Source: Patella vulgata (Eukaryota > Mollusca > Gastropoda > Patellidae). From it: a DNA stretch of 64,000 bases. A program made the translations under genes and the position numbers. Where the stretch lies: contig NC_065882.2 in assembly GCF_932274485.2 (NCBI RefSeq), positions 41,944,593-42,008,592 of the forward strand, given 5' to 3'. The stretch's first letter is position 1, and each line of letters starts with the position of its first letter. Shown one piece after another: positions 59,701-64,000 of this stretch. The notes under the pieces were generated by a model. The model searched no databases. It was not told the origin of the DNA and saw nothing but the letters and a program-made list of their open reading frames with translations.

Positions 59701-60587
59701 TAAACTAGGTCATTTCGGGACTAACATATGGTTTTTAGTTTTATTTCAATAATTTGCTTGCGCGTAGGGGTCTTTAGCAGTTGGCGGAAACCGGAGCACC
59801 TGGAGAAAACCCACGAGGTTGGAATGATAAAGACAAAGAATAAACTAATAACTAAACATATCTCTGAGTTACTGTGTTTTTGATTTACATATCCAAATCT
59901 CTTGAAAAGTACCATTATAATTTGATATTTTGAACGAAAACGCTAACGAGACACCACTTTAAGCTAATTTATGAACGAAATGATTTCTGTCCACAAAAAT
60001 CCATGTTGCCCCCCCCCCCCCCCGCACGGGCACCCAACCAGGCATACACCCCACACAATATGAATCTTTTAAACATATTTAGAGATGTTTCATCAAGCTC
60101 TTAGACAATCATCATTTAAATCAACGTGAACTCATTTCCCGACAATTTTATCCCCACCCCACCCCTCCACACACACACACCTGCTACCCCCACCCCAGCT
60201 CCCCACAAATCATAACAGTTGTCCAGGGGCATCATAAACTATAAACATTTATTTATTTATATAGATGGGCAGTCCTAGAAATTTATGTTTTATTAATATA
60301 TTATGTCAACATAATGCCCCCCCCCCCTCTATTGTAGACATTTGACCCCCTATATCTTGAAAACGCCCCCTCAAACGCCTGATCACCACCCAGATTGGGA
60401 ATCTACACGAAAAACTGGTCTAGGAAAACTTGGCCTCATAAATTCACAGCTCGGGTGGCGATTCCCCACCCCCCCTTTCAGCCACCGGACTATAGTATTA
60501 GTAATGCCATGAAATATTGTTATTACAAGAGTATGTTTACCCATATGCTCCTCTTCCAACAACGCGAATTTTTTCGTATTTATCCAT
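26692..60587 (-). CDS. NEK8: NEK8 kinase, complete 17-exon gene
   Basis: NEK8 is a NIMA-related serine/threonine kinase of the ciliary inversin compartment. Joining 60541-60587, 47591-47796, 45739-45794, 44425-44601, 43895-43944, 43333-43414, 40076-40284, 38813-38889, 37774-37946, 35785-35929, 35221-35297, 34876-34993, 30295-30445, 28448-28602, 27596-27754, 26980-27138 and 26692-26723 gives 2073 bases, 690 residues plus stop. Every junction is GT-AG and in phase. The kinase domain shows GRGAYG, FIIKQIP, the catalytic loop [11 protein letters not shown] and [12 protein letters not shown]1 repeats follow ([37 protein letters not shown]). The order and length match vertebrate NEK8 (about 692 residues). 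NEK9 is excluded by the size and by the MAQP...LHTD linker. The copy looks intact. Confidence 0.96.
26980..27138 (-). CDS. NEK8: NEK8 exon 16 (last RCC1 repeat)
   Basis: Encodes [20 protein letters not shown], then [18 protein letters not shown]. Donor GTAAGT. Confidence 0.95.
27596..27754 (-). CDS. NEK8: NEK8 exon 15
   Basis: Encodes [20 protein letters not shown], then [14 protein letters not shown], an RCC1 repeat matching GSNQHGQLGTN of the vertebrate protein. Confidence 0.95.
28448..28602 (-). CDS. NEK8: NEK8 exon 14
   Basis: Encodes [20 protein letters not shown], then [20 protein letters not shown] and AILS. Confidence 0.93.
28750..30125 (-). repeat. Tandem array, about 150-bp units (NEK8 intron 13)
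   Basis: GTGAAACAAGGGCCATAACT-type phrases recur at about 29293, 29430, 29582, 29733 and 29884, each followed by AAATTGCTGAAATTCAATAG and TTTCACTAA. Older units extend left to 28750. The array ends in a module with a short hairpin, CCACATTTTCATGTGG, which also ends the 320-bp family. The strand shown is that of the host gene; the repeat has no gene of its own. Confidence 0.8.
30295..30445 (-). CDS. NEK8: NEK8 exon 13
   Basis: Encodes [20 protein letters not shown], then [20 protein letters not shown] and GCN. The 4.4-kb intron before it is filled with satellite units. Confidence 0.94.
30681..30970 (-). mobile_element. V-type tRNA-derived SINE, best copy
   Basis: The minus strand starts GGGGTTGGATGGCTGAATGG (A box TGGCTGAATGG) and has a B box GGTTTCGAATCC near 30890-30900. 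The spacing suggests a long-arm (Leu/Ser-like) tRNA origin. The body contains GTGGGTTTTCTCCGGGTTCT and ACTGCTAAAGACCCCTACGC, and the tail is GGACGTCAAACCCCATTTCT. GATGGATAGAGA flanks it on both sides (about 30670 and 30972), a 12-bp target duplication within a satellite unit. Confidence 0.88.
31021..31837 (+). mobile_element. MITE with internal tandem repeats, copy 1
   Basis: Short TIRs GTCCCCCGCC (31021-31030) and GGCGGGGGAC (31828-31837). The interior is built from ~135-bp phrases (CCAATCAAATTGCTTATC, CCCTAAGCAGAAAATGCTC, CTCACTTAATT) and ends with a GACAGACAGAC-type microsatellite. It sits inside a satellite unit (GAACAAGCTAA on the left, AAAGTGATTTTTCGTACAAT on the right). Copy 2 at 46160-47353 has more internal units. 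Confidence 0.8.
31838..34720 (+). repeat. Satellite-like array, about 320-bp units, locus 2 (intron 12)
   Basis: CGTACAATCAGGGGCCATAA-type phrases recur at about 31850, 32170, 32555, 32870, 33200, 33515, 33675, 33890, 34170 and 34505. Each full unit also carries GGTTATAAACTTACATTTCA, GATAAAAATTGTGACCTCTA and CGGCAGCCATTTTGTCTGTC. Two end modules (33815-33872, 34645-34710) contain CGTCCACATGAAAATGTGGG. Open frames across it are artefacts of the repeat. Confidence 0.88.
34876..34993 (-). CDS. NEK8: NEK8 exon 12
   Basis: Encodes [39 protein letters not shown]. Confidence 0.95.
35221..35297 (-). CDS. NEK8: NEK8 exon 11
   Basis: Encodes [20 protein letters not shown] and NDVTQ, an RCC1 repeat (GSG.NGCLGHG). 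Confidence 0.94.
35785..35929 (-). CDS. NEK8: NEK8 exon 10
   Basis: Encodes [20 protein letters not shown], then [20 protein letters not shown] and ACLT. VACGDLF is a typical RCC1 strand. Confidence 0.94.
35940..36355 (-). repeat. Remnant of the 150-bp array family (intron 9)
   Basis: Shares CCAGGTAACGAAACATA, CAACAAGGGTTGT, CTTTTGTAGGTAAT and AAACAAGGGCCTCAACTTTG with 29110-29340. About two units. Confidence 0.75.
36360..36413 (+). mobile_element. Short SINE tail fragment
   Basis: Plus-strand GTAGAACAGTAGGAAGTTAA then ACCCCATTTTATTTCATTT is the type-1 SINE tail without its body, another heavily 5'-truncated copy. Confidence 0.6.
36670..37731 (-). mobile_element. SINE/foldback/RT composite, copy 2 (intron 9)
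   Basis: Nearly identical to 5738-6793, with the same internal order: type-1 SINE (36670-37042), older SINE core, foldback arms (about 37208-37343 and 37470-37602) and RT end piece (to 37731). The main difference is a shortened CAGCAGCACTACGGCCTACT stretch where copy 1 has an extra GCGCAACG repeat. It ends at the same RT position where a LINE later entered copy 1's flank, within about 43 bp of a NEK8 splice donor. Confidence 0.88.
37774..37946 (-). CDS. NEK8: NEK8 exon 9 (first RCC1 repeat)
   Basis: Encodes [20 protein letters not shown], then [20 protein letters not shown] and FFWE. A ~1.06-kb repeat composite ends only about 43 bp beyond its donor. Confidence 0.95.
38195..38445. repeat. 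136-bp tandem duplication with short palindromes (intron 8)
   Basis: CGTCCTGGACAACTGCCACT occurs twice, 136 bp apart, followed by GTAGGGCGTAATATAACGCC and TTGGAGGTATTTTCCC. The unit contains the palindromes CGTTATATAACG and GGACGTTATATTACGTCC. Confidence 0.8.
38813..38889 (-). CDS. NEK8: NEK8 exon 8 (linker)
   Basis: Encodes [20 protein letters not shown] and YMSPR, the Ser/Arg-rich linker between the kinase and RCC1 parts. Phases agree on both sides. Confidence 0.9.
39215..39571 (-). mobile_element. MITE family R, copy with both ends (intron 7)
   Basis: ATTAAAGATGCATTATGTA (39215-39233) is the exact inverted complement of 39553-39571. The interior (minus strand AGAGCTAAATCTG, AGGCATTTATTAACATGACA) matches the copies at 4950 and 19640. 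357 bp, non-coding. Confidence 0.8.
40076..40284 (-). CDS. NEK8: NEK8 exon 7 (end of kinase domain)
   Basis: Encodes [20 protein letters not shown], then [20 protein letters not shown] and [12 protein letters not shown]. The NKRP motif is the conserved arginine region closing the kinase fold. Confidence 0.95.
40929..41114 (-). pseudogene. MULE transposase fragment (intron 6)
   Basis: The minus strand reads [52 protein letters not shown] and a stop. The (W)(Y/F)(I/V/M)DGTFK..KPF block is characteristic of the MULE (Mutator-like) transposase catalytic start, with the first acidic residue in DGTFK. Only about 60 codons remain, so it is a relic and not part of NEK8. Confidence 0.7.
41450..41775 (-). 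mobile_element. SINE-like element ending in (ATT)n (intron 6)
   Basis: The minus strand ends GGCGCTTTATAAATGTCCAT followed by (TAT)n. Its body has GCAGCCACATTGAAGCTTCG and GAAAGTTCGTTCCATAGTGC (plus-strand letters), phrases I associate with widely shared animal SINE cores. The (ATT)n tail resembles that of the LINE at 6807, a possible mobilising partner. Confidence 0.55.
41945..42115. repeat. Minisatellite, about 28-bp units
   Basis: TTTGGCCGTTATGACCAAA-type units repeat five or six times with drift (ATTGGCCGTTATGACCAAAC, TTTTGGCCATTATGACC). Confidence 0.75.
42187..42988. repeat. Direct repeats about 750 bp apart (intron 6)
   Basis: CACAATACAGTATTGGAACT and TCTCTTCTGTTTTAATTCAA lie together at 42187-42235 and 42939-42988, differing by one T. 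The ~700 bp between is AT-rich with no recognised coding. It could be a small element with terminal direct repeats or an old tandem duplication. Confidence 0.55.
43333..43414 (-). CDS. NEK8: NEK8 exon 6
   Basis: Encodes [20 protein letters not shown] and KRAFEAA, kinase subdomains IX-X. Acceptor TATTTAG, donor GTAAGT. Confidence 0.94.
43895..43944 (-). CDS. NEK8: NEK8 exon 5 (activation segment)
   Basis: 50 bases encoding [16 protein letters not shown] with a split proline codon. The donor GTATCC was preferred to an earlier GTAAAC because only it keeps the GKPYNQKSD sequence and frame. Confidence 0.9.
44425..44601 (-). CDS. NEK8: NEK8 exon 4 (catalytic loop)
   Basis: Encodes [20 protein letters not shown], then [14 protein letters not shown] and [19 protein letters not shown]. 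The catalytic HRD and the metal-binding DFG are present. 177 bases, phase 0 at both ends. Confidence 0.96.
44775..45215 (+). repeat. MITE family M1, copy 2 (intron 3)
   Basis: Starts ACTTAAAGGAGCTAAATC. Shares AATGGGTCGCAACA, GTATATAAACTGATTTACAT and AGAAGCCCATCTTTTC with 15098-15563. Confidence 0.75.
45256..45514. mobile_element. About 260-bp MITE with long imperfect TIRs
   Basis: The left arm has GGAGAACGCTAGA, GGTCCTGCACATTTG and CACATATGACGTTGTATGTG, followed by TTAGGGTTAGGGTAAAGGCT. The right arm is the inverted form: AGCCTAACCCTTACCCTAAT, then CACATATGACGTCATATGTG and TGCAGGATCGTC. The arms are about 90 bp each, so the whole unit can fold into a hairpin. The TTAGGG-like stretch is part of the arm, not a telomere. 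Confidence 0.75.
45560..45730 (-). repeat. Degraded unit of the 150-bp array family
   Basis: AAAGCGATCAAGGACAATAA and ATGAATTTCATGTGAACATC echo the units at 29290-30030. Confidence 0.5.
45739..45794 (-). CDS. NEK8: NEK8 exon 3
   Basis: 56 bases encoding [18 protein letters not shown]. Acceptor TTTCAG, donor GTAAGT. Confidence 0.94.
46160..47353 (+). mobile_element. MITE with internal tandem repeats, copy 2 (intron 2)
   Basis: TIRs GTCCCCCGCC (46160-46169) and GGCGGGGGAC (47344-47353). It contains about four cycles of the AACCAATCAAATTGCTTATC / AGCAGAAAATGCTCAT / CACTCTCACTTAATT phrases, against about two in copy 1, and ends in a GACAGACAGACGG microsatellite. The flank AACAAGCCAACAGTGAGGCT is shared with copy 1, so the true element may extend 25 bp outward. 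Confidence 0.8.
47591..47796 (-). CDS. NEK8: NEK8 exon 2 (kinase N-lobe)
   Basis: Encodes [20 protein letters not shown], the ATP-binding lysine region, then [20 protein letters not shown] and MEYAPG. Acceptor TTTCAG, donor GTAAAG. Confidence 0.95.
47880..48740. other. Unassigned part of NEK8 intron 1
   Basis: No exon with a NEK8 match and no clear repeat. TTGTTATGACGTTATGACG near 48592 is a minor direct repeat. Confidence 0.4.
48760..49130. repeat. Diverged two-unit repeat, about 180 bp
   Basis: AAATGGCCACCGGTTTTGAC...GGTATCAAAATGTATCC and AGATGGCGGCCAGTTTTGGC...GGTGTCAAAATATACG follow the same order twice. The style resembles the 320-bp satellite family. A 173-codon frame across it is open by chance of composition. 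Confidence 0.6.
49137..50040. other. Unassigned part of intron 1
   Basis: A 110-codon minus-strand frame (49018-49350) has no recognised domain. Nothing else was identified. Confidence 0.4.
50841..52312 (+). mobile_element. Tc1-like transposon, family B copy 2
   Basis: Left end TATACTTAGCAGCAAAAGAA, right end TTTTTTGCTGTTTAGTATA, flanked by TA. It matches 12104-13497 closely and keeps the left spacer deleted there. It has inserted in the SGNH-like gene, and element C follows with no sequence between them. Confidence 0.88.
51109..52118 (+). pseudogene. Tc1 family B transposase copy 2, broken
   Basis: Blocks in changing frames: [20 protein letters not shown] (DNA-binding part), [10 protein letters not shown]-like linker, [40 protein letters not shown] with [15 protein letters not shown] (end of the DD34E triad), and [11 protein letters not shown] at the C-terminus. 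The last 77 codons (51885-52118) form one clean frame: [31 protein letters not shown]. Frameshifts and stops elsewhere make it inactive. It is less decayed than copy 1. Confidence 0.85.
52313..53838 (+). mobile_element. Intact Tc1-like transposon, family C
   Basis: Inverted ends TACTATTCAAAAAAAGTAGG then GGATATTTGATTTT, and the exact complement at 53803-53838, with TA on both sides. About 1.52 kb with short 36-bp TIRs and a single full-length transposase. Its left TA coincides with the right TA of element B copy 2. Confidence 0.95.
52610..53620 (+). CDS. Tc1-like DD34E transposase, full length
   Basis: 336 residues, the usual length for Tc1 transposases (about 340). Residues 1-45 form a helix-turn-helix ([34 protein letters not shown]). 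RSGRPRATT (51-59) is the GRPR hook and minor-groove linker, and a second helical DNA-binding part spans about 65-110. Catalytic residues are D148 (MFSDESRF), D238 (FQDDNARCH) and E273 ([12 protein letters not shown]), with 34 residues between D238 and E273. [11 protein letters not shown] is the glycine-rich box. It ends NRGGFTRY. The protein binds the TIRs and moves the element by cut and paste into TA. The start is the first ATG of the frame. No lesion seen, so it may be active. Confidence 0.95.
   Translation: MRRLTQNERLCALGMLQICTTQAVVARTMNVSQSVISRLWSRYRDTQDRPRSGRPRATTQAQDRFIRTLALRNPVITTNQISARLQTDTGVKVSGQTIRNRLHRGHLRARRTRVIPCLRDHHIQARRRWCRDRQHWDNRRWSNVMFSDESRFTVDFLDRRRRVWRRRNERFQDVNVIRHDRFGGGSVMMWGGITVAGRTALHVVAGRVTGQYYRDNILAVHFVPFARRHGCRFIFQDDNARCHRARIVTGYLQQQNITTLPWPALSPDLSPIEHVWDMLGQRLRQRQQRPANVQELAAALQQEWDNLDQNDLRRLIRSMPRRINACLANRGGFTRY
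55790..56625 (-). pseudogene. LINE ORF2 C-terminal part
   Basis: Two frames, 56625-56080 ([40 protein letters not shown]) and 56083-55790 ([39 protein letters not shown]). The second carries the CxxC...H...C zinc motif typical of LINE C-termini. They overlap by 4 bp and need a frameshift to join, so the copy is dead. Confidence 0.8.
57054..57410. mobile_element. 357-bp MITE inside the truncated LINE
   Basis: The left end CTTAAAGGGACAATAACATT then CTTG and the inverted right end CAAGAATGGTATTGAGCCTT then TAAGG match with a few differences. The RT frame reads up to it and resumes beyond it, which shows insertion into the LINE. Confidence 0.72.
59283..59644 (+). pseudogene. Coding-like fragment in the palindrome's right arm
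   Basis: Two plus-strand frames: [38 protein letters not shown] (59283-59483), then [40 protein letters not shown]. The left arm carries an inverted, more damaged equivalent (about 58750-59110). The text looks protein-like, but I do not recognise the family. It could be part of a transposon gene captured in the inverted repeat. Confidence 0.4.
59669..59823 (-). mobile_element. 5'-truncated V-type SINE
   Basis: Tail AATGGGGTTTAACGTCCACC, then CTAGGTCATTTCGGGACTAA and core GTAGGGGTCTTTAGCAGTTG, stopping at ACCCACGAGGTTGGA (plus-strand letters). AAGACAAA occurs on both sides, a likely target duplication. Confidence 0.8.
60541..60587 (-). CDS. NEK8: NEK8 exon 1 (start codon, glycine loop)
   Basis: Encodes [16 protein letters not shown] with the last codon split; donor GTAAAC at 60535-60540. 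The ATG context GGAATGG is good. An upstream out-of-frame ATG lies about 40 bp away and could act as a uORF if transcribed. The splice to exon 2 gives GAYGIVHLS, as in other NEK8 proteins. Confidence 0.93.
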
Positions 60588-61479
60588 TCCACTGCCACCT
60601 TGCTGCCACAATCACAAATTACTAATTTCATGATAATCTGTTAAGTGACGATTTGTTGTTTTGGGCTATTTAGTATTTTCTTTATTAATGTAAGGGCCAT
60701 AACTCTAATTACACATTTTCTAGAGACCGATGTAGTAAGGTGGATTATACGTATAGGCCTATACAATACGATCTATGATGGCACAGACCCTGACAAGACG
60801 TGCTTTGCAAGCATGTGTAAAACGAATAAGAGAATCGGTAAGAATCAAAGACAAAATGTGTCATTTTGAAAGACACCTATCTCCATTTGAATTTATAAAT
60901 GCCAATAAAGACTGGAAAACATTCTGACAGAAACACATAATTACTAAATTAGAGGCGAGATAAAACAAGGTCAATGCCATTCCATAGGCCTACTCGAATG
61001 ATAGTTATTATTTAACTTTGCTTAAGAGTGTGTATTACATTTATAAAAATAGTGATAGTTTTACCAGATCTCACATATAAGACATTACCCACTTAAGGCC
61101 TGAGCATGCATATCTTATTTGGAAAATTGATTTTTATTTTATTGACTTCTCCACAATAAATAATAATATTCTGATTCTCTAGAAAACTGTTTTAGTTTCA
61201 GCAACAAGACCATAATATAAATCAGTGACTTTTTCAGTGTTCCGATTATGATCGTGACTGTATTGGCCAATATATTTCGCTGTCAGAATCTGATATCGGT
61301 AAAACTGATAGTAGGGCTACACATATTGGCACATCACTAATTGGAAGCGTGACCCAAATGGTGTTCCTGTTTGATTCAAGAGATAAAATGGTACCCTGTG
61401 TTTCACAATTAACAATGACATGTATCTACATCAATTATCATGACATTTGAGTCATTTTAATGGGTAATATTTTTGGTAA
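60588..61479. other. NEK8 5' flank
   Basis: It should contain the promoter and 5' UTR of NEK8. No TATA box or CpG-rich stretch stands out, and no other gene was seen. Confidence 0.4.
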
Positions 61480-61765
61480 TCGGCTGATTCGGACCATGGC
61501 TGATTCGGACCTGGCTGATTCGGACCAGATTCTTAATTGGCTGATTCGGACCAGACTTCTGGCTGATTCGGACCATGACAAGGTTCATTCGGACCATTAT
61601 ATTTGATAATAAGACAAAAATGGCTGTAAATAGTTTAATTATAGTGATTGATTAATTCAATACCAATGAGATAAATCATGGAAAAGATGCTTCACATTCT
61701 TGGCTGATTGGGACCAGATTCTTGGCTGATTCGGACCATCATAAGGCTAAATCAGACCATTATTT
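61480..61765. repeat. Minisatellite with GGCTGATTCGGACC core
   Basis: TGGCTGATTCGGACCA-type units occur at least seven times with spacers of 4 to 110 bp. Confidence 0.8.
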
Positions 61766-62690
61766 GAATGACAAGAGTATTTAAAATATGGTTGCATGAC
61801 AATAAATACTACAGTATTATCAAATTGTAACCCAATATCAAATAGCTGCAAACCAGTATAATTACTGCAACGAATAACCCCATATCAAATAGCTGCATAT
61901 CTGTGATAATTTGTAATGAATGAAGTTAAAATAAGGAAAGACAATTGTTCTTTGTATAATATATTAATCAGTAAATATCATTTTATGGGGGCGAAATCAA
62001 GTAATTCTTAAGGTGTATACCGTGGTAACGAGACATTTGGCGGTCAAGTTCAATTCCTTTACAAACCAATATTTTATTAAAACATACACATATTTAAAAA
62101 TATTTCGTATAAAAAGCGGTAATAAAATGTTTTTGATTAAAATACATATTTTATTAATACACATTTCAAAATGTTTCATATAAAAGTCCAAAATTAAAAA
62201 AACCTTTCATGTAACAATGTAAAAATAAAAAACAAGACAACAAAATAATTATTTACAAGCTCTATTATGACTTAATTTACAGTTGTGCTTGTTTTTTTTG
62301 TTAAATATTTTTTACCTCTTAGATTTTTTTTTTACCTTTTAGATTTTTTTTTGTTACTGATATTTTAATCCATGTAGATGGTTTCACTATGAATTTCATA
62401 TATTGACATCAAGTTTACTAAATGTCATTGTGCTTGATAACGATGAGAGGATACTTGTTCGTCGTTCGTTCTTGGTGTTTAACGTCTGCTTCCACATAAG
62501 TGATATCGGAGACAAGACATAGGAGAGCCGAAGCTGATTCCTGTTTTTTAGAATATGATTTTGCAATCTTTCCATTTGGCCTTAGGCCATGGATTTGGTT
62601 TAGTGGGAAGTTCTTCCCTTCATTTAATATAAAACATATCGTTTGGTAGATGATCTCGTCTGCTTCTGGATTGGTAGATGTCATCGTTTG
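61766..62690. other. Unassigned AT-rich sequence
   Basis: A short direct repeat, CCATATCAAATAGCTGCA (about 61838 and 61890), and a SINE-tail-like GGTGTTTAACGTC at 62476. Otherwise nothing recognised. Confidence 0.4.
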
Positions 62691-63115
62691 GGGTTAGTGT
62701 TTAGGTGCCAGGCCCGTCTTATCGTGGCCTCCCCTTACTCCACTATCCCACTCCCTGGGTTTGGTATCAGTTTTATTTGCGGAATAGTGTTTAGGTGCCG
62801 AGTTCGTCTGACCTTAACTCCCCCTTACTCCACTACCCTGCTAGTTTGGTAGATGTCATCTTTGTGAGGTTTGTGTTTAGGTGCCAGGCCCGTCTTATCG
62901 TGACCTCCCCTTACTCCACTATCCCACTCTGTAGGTTTGGTGTCTGTTTTTGGTGGAATAGTGTTTAGATGCCGAGTCCGTCTGATCGTGACTCCCCCTT
63001 ACTCCACTATCCTGCCAGTTTGGTATAAATCCCCTATGTAGTTTAGTGTTTAGATGCCGGGCCCGTCTAACCGTGACCCCCTCTTACTTCACTATTCTAC
63101 TTAGTCCAACTGTGT
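62690..63115 (-). repeat. Five-unit tandem repeat (about 88 bp) in a LINE 3' tail
   Basis: GTGTTTAGGTGCC starts units at about 62697, 62788, 62873, 62961 and 63046, each with CCCGTCTTATCGTG and CCTTACTCCACTATCC. Units 1 and 3 resemble each other more than 2 and 4, so the array behaves as a ~175-bp dimer. It lies directly downstream of the RNase H frame. Confidence 0.85.
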
Positions 63116-63134
63116 CCATTAGGACGTGGATTTG

Positions 63135-64000
63135 TTAGAAGATTTGCAGTTTCAGATCTGGTCTCGGGAAGAGTAGGTTCTTAGTGTTGAATGGTATGTT
63201 GTTGGTCTCAATTGTTCTCACTAGTTTCCTTCTCTCCTCTTCGTATACCTCGCAGTCTACCAGGACATGGTTGGTGGTACATTCTTCTCCGCACTCACAG
63301 ATGATGACTTGGAGTTTGTAGTCTCGCAGCCGCTCTTTCACCCTTAGCTTCGATATAAGTCTACAAATATCTCTTCTAGGGTGATTGAGTGTTGTCTTTG
63401 TGTAGATCTTGTCATCCAGCCGGAATGTGTATGTGTCAAGTTCAACGAGATTTAATTCCCAGATTGAATTTACCTTTCTTTTGACCATACTGTAGATTTC
63501 CGTGGTGCTGTAGTCTATGGTGCGGAGTGGTGCTGTGTCCTTGAGACCTTCATTGGCGAGTCGATCTGCCTCCTTGTTTCCTCTAATGTTGACATGTGAT
63601 GGAATGCACACGAGTTCTACTTTGCTTCCCTTCTCTATAACCCTCTGGTACAGCTGCCTGATTTCCAAAATGACTTCTGGTCTTGAGTCCGAGTTGTCAT
63701 TTTGGATTGAAATCAGACTGCTCAGAGAGTCGTTTGGAATGACGAACTTACTAGTCTTTTGATGGGAAATCCATGATATAGTGTCACGAATGGCCACAAG
63801 CTCTGCAGTGTACACCGAACAGTTATTGGGCAGTTTCCTGCTTATTCCCTGTTTCCCGTTTGGCAGGTATATTCCAAACGAGCTGGTGCCCCTTTCAGGA
63901 TTGCGTGAGCCATCCGTGTACACATGGTCCCAGTCATCAGACGGCCAGTTGTCTTCCAGGTGTTCTAGAGAGAAAGCATGTGCAGCAGTGGGGTTGTTTT
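63135..64000 (-). CDS. LINE ORF2 C-terminus with RNase H domain (runs off edge)
   Basis: The frame is open to the right edge. The RNase H part reads HVYTDGSRNPERGTSSFGIY (first D), VYTAELVAIRDTI (E), a VIPNDSLSSLISI-type strand (D) and IPSHVNIRGNKEADRLANEG (H, D), the full D-E-D-H/D catalytic pattern of RNase HI. A CECGEECTTNHVLVDC zinc-like motif follows. This order (RT, RNase H, Cys/His tail) is known in the I and R1/Jockey-related LINE groups. RNase H removes the RNA strand after reverse transcription. No lesion seen in the 287 codons visible. Confidence 0.88.
   Translation of the reverse strand, partial: NNPTAAHAFSLEHLEDNWPSDDWDHVYTDGSRNPERGTSSFGIYLPNGKQGISRKLPNNCSVYTAELVAIRDTISWISHQKTSKFVIPNDSLSSLISIQNDNSDSRPEVILEIRQLYQRVIEKGSKVELVCIPSHVNIRGNKEADRLANEGLKDTAPLRTIDYSTTEIYSMVKRKVNSIWELNLVELDTYTFRLDDKIYTKTTLNHPRRDICRLISKLRVKERLRDYKLQVIICECGEECTTNHVLVDCEVYEEERRKLVRTIETNNIPFNTKNLLFPRPDLKLQIF

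Larger units (their letters stand above)
57958..60491. repeat. 2.5-kb diverged palindrome next to NEK8 exon 1
   Basis: The outer ends AGTCCGGTGGCTG and CAGCCACCGGACT are inverted partners. Matching pairs continue inward: GTCAAATGTCTACAATGG with CTATTGTAGACATTTGAC, GATGCCCCTGGACGACTG with its complement at 60220, GGATATGCTTCAGATACC with TCTGAAGCATATCC, and CTTCTTGTGTCATCTACTG with GCAGATGACGCAAGAAG. The centre is a 30-bp-arm hairpin (59141-59219, CAATACTAATCTTGAT / ATCAAGATTAGTATTG). Arms are about 1.2 kb each. A SINE sits in the right arm. Confidence 0.85.

Noticed and set aside
60383-60631. 82-codon minus-strand frame covering NEK8 exon 1
   Set aside because: It reads a different frame from the NEK8 start; the correct frame gives [16 protein letters not shown], followed by a proper donor.

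Overview
The window is animal nuclear DNA: AT-rich, intron-rich and packed with transposable elements. I infer a lophotrochozoan, most likely a mollusc, from three things: tRNA-derived SINEs ending in a GTTAAACCCC tail, satellite-like elements of a kind I associate with mollusc genomes, and a clear metazoan NEK8 gene. The species cannot be named from the sequence.

The main host gene is a complete NEK8 homologue on the minus strand. I placed 17 coding exons between 60587 (ATG) and 26692 (TAA). All splice phases agree, and the exons spell a 690-residue protein with a NIMA-family kinase domain and C-terminal RCC1 repeats, close to the roughly 692 residues of vertebrate NEK8. Exon 1 (47 coding bases) lies 12.7 kb upstream of exon 2. 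The only other host-like coding piece is one exon of a nucleoside hydrolase near 2.4 kb.

Left part (1-26.7 kb). A tandem repeat with a ~1.08 kb period fills the left edge. Then come a foldback with ~382-bp arms (3055-3888), a 948-bp element with long terminal inverted repeats (TIRs) and a 6-bp GAACAT target duplication, and a composite of SINE, foldback and old reverse transcriptase (RT). A nearly intact LINE (6807-11311, minus) follows, inserted into the older RT relic with a 13-bp target-site duplication. Beyond it are a degraded Tc1 element, a ~1.03 kb TIR element carrying a nested smaller repeat, an array of ~145-bp repeats (18.4-19.6 kb), and a 3.75-kb TIR element that itself contains a SINE and satellite-like units.

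NEK8 introns (26.7-60.5 kb). Intron 12 holds ~320-bp satellite units interrupted by a SINE and a MITE. Intron 13 holds ~150-bp units. Other introns carry a second copy of the SINE/foldback composite, a MULE transposase fragment, several MITEs and minisatellites. Intron 1 contains a broken SGNH-hydrolase-like gene split by two Tc1 elements (one with an intact 336-residue DD34E transposase), a 5'-truncated LINE carrying its own MITE, and a 2.5-kb diverged palindrome next to exon 1.

Right edge (60.6-64 kb). A short minisatellite is followed by the 3' end of another LINE, which has an RNase H domain and a ~88-bp tandem repeat in its 3' tail.

The most unusual items are the LINE whose ORF1 and ORF2 share one frame across a single TGA with no in-frame ATG for ORF2, the identical 54-bp RT patch in that LINE's leader and in its target flank, the 2.5-kb palindrome with coding-like arms, and the SGNH-like gene. 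No tRNA, rRNA or CRISPR features were found.
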